Assembly (NCBI GenBank): GCA_019119265.1
Contig: DWXI01000077.1
Coordinates: forward strand, 1 to 49,600
From: Candidatus Mediterraneibacter intestinigallinarum
GTDB taxonomy: Bacteria; Bacillota; Clostridia; Lachnospirales; Lachnospiraceae
Length of the DNA: 49,600 nucleotides
Direction: 5' to 3'
The notes below the pieces were generated by a model. It saw only the letters and a program-made list of their open reading frames with translations, did no database searches and was not told the origin of the DNA. Shown here piece after piece: positions 46,208 through 49,600 of this stretch. Made by a program: the position numbers and the translations under genes. Position 1 is the first letter of the stretch, and every line of letters begins with the position of its first letter.

Positions 46208-47020
46208 TTAATTGAACGGAAGATCTTCCTGTGCTCCCTGCGGAACTTCTACAAAGTCTGCGTCTGCCACTCCGGCCTCTGACTCTGCTGCCACATTGTA
46301 GTCGTTGGAAGTAATAGCGACCTCCGTATATTTTTCCTTGAGCTGCTTTCTCATCGCGGAAGTCTGCTTGTACTGTTCATCTGTCAGCACTCCGGTCTTC
46401 TCCACAGTAACCTTGCTGTATTTGATTCCGTCTTTGTTGGTCGCAGAGTCCAGCTTGAAGGTAACCACGAGCCTGGTGTATGGGATCCGGTTGCTTCCCA
46501 TGATCCTGGCCAGGTTCTTGTTGACATCCTTGATGGATGTCGGCGGAACGCTCAAGAGGTAAATATCCGGCCGGCCAGACATCAGGAGATAGATGCGGCG
46601 CATGTTCTTGCACGGCTTTCCTCCGTCTACAAACTGGTTCATAGGACAGTTATCGCAGTTCCGGACCTCTCCGGTCTCCAGGTTGACTCCTGTCTTCGCA
46701 TCCATGGAGCTGCAGGTCGGCGGCATGTTCGTGTTGTCTCCGCTTCCATATGCTGCACTCCAGTAGCTGTTCATTCTATGGGTGAAGAGGATCACGCCCT
46801 GAACCTCTTTCATGATCTCCGGATCGTCCAGATCGTCGCCTTCCACTTCGTATGCTTTTCCTCCTCCGGAAGGAACCTTGATCTGTCTGCAGGCGATCCC
46901 GCGCTCCTCGTCAAGATCGGCCATTTCCTCCTTCAGCTCCTCGATCAGGTCCGGATCCATTCCCTCGAACCCTGTTACAATCTGAAAATCTTTCATTACT
47001 GCTAATTCGTTCTTACCCAT
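46208..47020 (-). CDS. phage replication-region protein with Cys cluster (possible DNA-binding protein)
   Basis: VRNCDNCPMNQFVDGGKPCKNMRRIYLLMSGRPDIYLLSVPPTSIKDVNKNL; acidic C-terminus ending DLPFN, as in SSB-like proteins. Confidence 0.5.
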   Translation of the reverse strand: MGKNELAVMKDFQIVTGFEGMDPDLIEELKEEMADLDEERGIACRQIKVPSGGGKAYEVEGDDLDDPEIMKEVQGVILFTHRMNSYWSAAYGSGDNTNMPPTCSSMDAKTGVNLETGEVRNCDNCPMNQFVDGGKPCKNMRRIYLLMSGRPDIYLLSVPPTSIKDVNKNLARIMGSNRIPYTRLVVTFKLDSATNKDGIKYSKVTVEKTGVLTDEQYKQTSAMRKQLKEKYTEVAITSNDYNVAAESEAGVADADFVEVPQGAQEDLPFN

Positions 47021-47023
47021 TTT

Positions 47024-47275
47024 TTACATGTCCTTTCTGTATGTGATTCCATAGAGTATCTGGCATTTCAGGATCGAGCCTATCCGGTATTTGTTCTCGA
47101 TCTCCCCGTCCAGTGTCGTTGTTACAAAGTATCCGCCTGCCACTTCTTTGAACCTGCAGACGATGTCTTCTCCTCTGTTGTTTCGGATCATGATCTGGTC
47201 TCCCGGTCTGATCTCCAGGTCATCCGAGTCCTTTACGGCGACCGTCTTTACTTCTGATATGTTAATGCCCGCCAT
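47024..47275 (-). CDS. phage hypothetical protein
   Basis: 83-aa ORF in operon. Confidence 0.5.
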   Translation of the reverse strand: MAGINISEVKTVAVKDSDDLEIRPGDQIMIRNNRGEDIVCRFKEVAGGYFVTTTLDGEIENKYRIGSILKCQILYGITYRKDM

Positions 47276-47570
47276 TCTGAACGCCTCCTTTCGTTATAAA
47301 TTCTTCTACAGCGTAATCCAGGCTAGCCCGAATTGCTCCCAGGTTCGATGCCATGACGAGCGGATTTCCTTCCGCGACCTCCTTGGCACACAGGATCACG
47401 CCATCCATGACCGGCCCCATGACCACATCATCCTGTACTCCTCCTCCGACGAGATAGCTGTCGCATTTTGTCTTATCCCCATCCTTCGTCATTACGCATC
47501 CGAATGCTCGGTCTCCGGTGAGGACTGTTACCTTTCCTTCGCTGTCCGTTATATCAATCCTTACCATCAT
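47262..47570 (-). CDS. phage hypothetical protein
   Basis: 102-aa ORF in operon. Confidence 0.5.
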   Translation of the reverse strand: MMVRIDITDSEGKVTVLTGDRAFGCVMTKDGDKTKCDSYLVGGGVQDDVVMGPVMDGVILCAKEVAEGNPLVMASNLGAIRASLDYAVEEFITKGGVQNGGH

Positions 47571-48007
47571 TCTTCCTCCTCTTCAGCTTCCGCTTCCTGG
47601 AACCCGTCATCTTCCTCTTCCAGCATCTCTTCCAGAGGCGTCTTCTCCTCTCCGAGCTTTCTGTAGAGGTCGTTCATGATCCGATCGGCCTGGGCCGCAA
47701 GCCTTACGGCCTCGAATGCTGCATCGATAGACGAGTTATAAATACTGGATGCGGAGTTCACCGCCTCGGCGTCTCCGGCCTGCAGCACCCGGAGGAAGGA
47801 CTTCATGTCTGACTTGATCTTGTCCGTGGCTCCGCAGAGGTTTGTCCAGCTCTCCGCTGCGATCCCGTATCCTTCGTGCCTGCTTGCTACTGCAGGGAGG
47901 TTCTGGCTCTGAAGCTGCCGGCATGCAAATGCCACGGCTGTCTGGACATTGTCCTTCAGGTCTCTCTCGCTATCCAGTGTCATGTCAAATTCCATCTGAT
48001 CGTACAT
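47567..48007 (-). CDS. phage hypothetical protein, acidic tail
   Basis: 146-aa ORF in operon. Confidence 0.5.
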   Translation of the reverse strand: MYDQMEFDMTLDSERDLKDNVQTAVAFACRQLQSQNLPAVASRHEGYGIAAESWTNLCGATDKIKSDMKSFLRVLQAGDAEAVNSASSIYNSSIDAAFEAVRLAAQADRIMNDLYRKLGEEKTPLEEMLEEEDDGFQEAEAEEEEE

Positions 48008-48008
48008 G

Positions 48009-48458
48009 TTATTCTCCTTTCTTCGCTTTTTTCAGTGCCCTGTTTGTTTCTTTCCTTCGCACAATGTCGAAGGTGTCATATGAATTTATTACCTCGGCCA
48101 GCTCCGCCGGGAGTTCTCCCTGCTCCTCCACGAGGTTCTTGATCGTGGACTGCAGCGTTCTTGAGTTGACCGTTTCAACGATAATATCTCCCAGGCCCTG
48201 TTCTCGGAGCACTTCCAGGAAGTCCAGGCCCGCCTCCTGCAGCGACTCCTCTGACTTCTTGCTGTAGATCGTCTTATCCGAGAGGCTGAAGGTGTAGCCT
48301 CCGGAGCTGATCTTCGGGCAGTCGTCGTCGATCATCTGCTGCGCGATCTCCTGTTTCTTTTCTTCGATCGCCTTGTTATTTTTTTTTGTCGCCTCTGCCA
48401 GGCCTTCCTTCTCCTCCAGAAGCTCCTGGTATTCATTGACCATTTCTAATAATCCCAT
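48009..48458 (-). CDS. Gp157-like phage protein
   Basis: N-terminal coiled coil, YTFSLSDKTIYSKKSEESLQEAGLDFLEVLREQGLGDIIVETVNSRTLQSTIKNL. Confidence 0.5.
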   Translation of the reverse strand: MGLLEMVNEYQELLEEKEGLAEATKKNNKAIEEKKQEIAQQMIDDDCPKISSGGYTFSLSDKTIYSKKSEESLQEAGLDFLEVLREQGLGDIIVETVNSRTLQSTIKNLVEEQGELPAELAEVINSYDTFDIVRRKETNRALKKAKKGE

Positions 48459-48463
48459 TCTCT

Positions 48464-48697
48464 TTATTCCTCCTGTCTGTTGTATTCGTCCATGGTTGGC
48501 CTCTTCCCATCCAGATCCGTCCAGATGTATGCCTTTCCGGTGCTGCGCTCATAATCTGCCTTGTAGCAGTCCCGGCACACACACCTTCCACTCAGCCACC
48601 GCATCTCTCCCCAGTATTCCGGCTTGCTACAGCTCTTGCAGATCACGATGTTCCTGGTCCCTTTTACCGGTATGGTATCAACTTGCACAATGCTCAT
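48464..48697 (-). CDS. small phage Cys-rich protein
   Basis: ICKSCSKPEYWGEMRWLSGRCVCRDCYKADYERSTG. Confidence 0.55.
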   Translation of the reverse strand: MSIVQVDTIPVKGTRNIVICKSCSKPEYWGEMRWLSGRCVCRDCYKADYERSTGKAYIWTDLDGKRPTMDEYNRQEE

Positions 48698-48896
48698 CTT
48701 TCTGAAGCCTCCTTATCACCTTTGTCATGTGTTCGGGCTCGTTGTCCTTGTAAGGTGATTTCTGATACATCCCTCCGTCTGAATGGACTCCGTAATCCCT
48801 GTAATACTTCTGCGCCAGATGAAGGGGAATGTCCTTTCCCTTCCCGCGGACGGTTATGACGCCTCCGTCGCTGTACCGGAATGTGATTTTCCACAT
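48678..48896 (-). CDS. small phage hypothetical protein
   Basis: MWKITFRYSDGGVITVRGKGKDIPLHLAQKYYRDYGVHSDGGMYQKSPY. Confidence 0.5.
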   Translation of the reverse strand: MWKITFRYSDGGVITVRGKGKDIPLHLAQKYYRDYGVHSDGGMYQKSPYKDNEPEHMTKVIRRLQKDEHCAS

Positions 48897-48908
48897 AGGC
48901 TCCTCCTT

Positions 48909-49112
48909 TTAATAATCTTTATGGTATTCCGCGAGGACTTTTCCACAGTCTGTACACACCTTGTATCTGTCCATCCCGGAGATACGAACCATCCCACTTG
49001 CGGAGCATGCCTCCCCGCTTATCTGGTTTTTATGCCGGCAGAACAGTCCCTTAATGATCCGCCGACGCGGCATCCGGATGACCCCTGCTTCGCTTAACAA
49101 AAAATATTGCAT
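48909..49112 (-). CDS. small zinc-ribbon-like protein
   Basis: FCRHKNQISGEACSASGMVRISGMDRYKVCTDCGKVLAEYHKDY. Confidence 0.5.
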   Translation of the reverse strand: MQYFLLSEAGVIRMPRRRIIKGLFCRHKNQISGEACSASGMVRISGMDRYKVCTDCGKVLAEYHKDY

Positions 49113-49113
49113 G

Positions 49114-49449
49114 CTATCTTCTCCTTCTCCTCATAGGGAGGCCGTGCATCTTCCTCCAGTTATTTGTGCTTTCCCGGTAAATCTTCCGGAAGGAGGCTGC
49201 GTATTCGCTTCCTCTAACTGCTTTCTCGGAAAGTCTATCCAGGGCTTCTGACACCGTCTCAGCGCTTTCCTCCGCCCTTTTCACTGCCGCGTGCAGGATC
49301 GCATCCATCTCGTCCCCCGATACGCGAGCCGCATTGAAGGCTTTCCTGCGCACCTCTTCGTTCCTTTGCGCGATGGCTGCATTCACTCCACTGAAGAAGC
49401 TGGCCATGGCCTTCGCCCACGCCTCTCCCATTTCAATTATGGTTTTCAT
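49114..49449 (-). CDS. small phage protein with C-terminal STNNWRKMHGLPMRRRRR
   Basis: 111-aa ORF; ATG overlaps stop of upstream helicase gene. Confidence 0.65.
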   Translation of the reverse strand: MKTIIEMGEAWAKAMASFFSGVNAAIAQRNEEVRRKAFNAARVSGDEMDAILHAAVKRAEESAETVSEALDRLSEKAVRGSEYAASFRKIYRESTNNWRKMHGLPMRRRRR

Positions 49450-49600
49450 TAGAAAAAATCCCTCCAGTTATCCACGACCGTTTTGGCCATGTCTTCTTTC
49501 TTGGCCAGCGCCTTGCTGATCATCTCATCCACCGTCTTCTCCACTACCAGATCTATGTATGTGCAGGTGTTACGCTGCCCGATCCTGTGGATCCTGGAGA
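49449..49600 (-). CDS. C-terminus of SNF2-family helicase (runs off the window)
   Basis: Open frame SRIHRIGQRNTCTYIDLVVEKTVDEMISKALAKKEDMAKTVVDNWRDFF-stop; HRIGQ motif VI. Not in ORF track. Confidence 0.85.
   Translation of the reverse strand, partial: SRIHRIGQRNTCTYIDLVVEKTVDEMISKALAKKEDMAKTVVDNWRDFF

Larger units (their letters stand above)
9250..49600. mobile_element. myovirus-type prophage (left part; right end and integrase outside window)
   Basis: Contiguous set of replication, packaging, head, contractile tail, fiber and lysis genes in phage order. Confidence 0.95.

Noticed and set aside
9250-49600. tRNA genes in the prophage
   Set aside because: No cloverleaf or CCA-like sequence was noticed by eye; a tRNAscan run would be needed to be certain.

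Overview
The window looks like Clostridia/Lachnospiraceae-type (Firmicutes) chromosome. Bases 1-~9.24 kb are ordinary chromosome: RlmI-like rRNA methyltransferase, ABC-2 transporter with an XRE regulator, UvrA paralog, DUF5714-like protein and VOC protein. From ~9.25 kb to the window end there is a large prophage whose left edge abuts a C-terminal fragment of an RlmD/RumA-like 23S rRNA uracil methyltransferase; its integrase and other end lie outside the window. Most of the prophage is read on the minus strand, from the right: SNF2-like helicase C-terminus, small early genes, CHC2 primase/DUF927-type helicase, VRR-NUC and HD proteins, ParB-methyltransferase, lambda-type packaging/head genes, then a P2-like contractile tail, tail fiber, holin and a multidomain endolysin. 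The strongest special system is a phage diversity-generating retroelement (DGR). The tail-fiber gene carries a 108-bp variable repeat (VR, 15272-15379) at its 3' end. A matching 108-bp template repeat (TR, 14996-15103) lies between it and a reverse transcriptase gene with an intact YVDD motif. TR and VR differ at 14 positions, 13 of them at coding-strand adenines of TR. Other signals read from the sequence: a dyad-symmetric cluster of GGAGTTAC repeats beside the primase/helicase (candidate origin), a -1 frameshift site (T TTT TTC) joining the tail chaperone to a 53-aa extension, a long hairpin inside that extension, a TTG/Shine-Dalgarno start of the head protease embedded in the portal gene, mutually exclusive hairpins at the endolysin ribosome-binding site, and a C-terminal peptide (STNNWR[RK]MHGLP) shared by two otherwise dissimilar small phage proteins. 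All family assignments are from reading protein sequence by eye; no database search was run.
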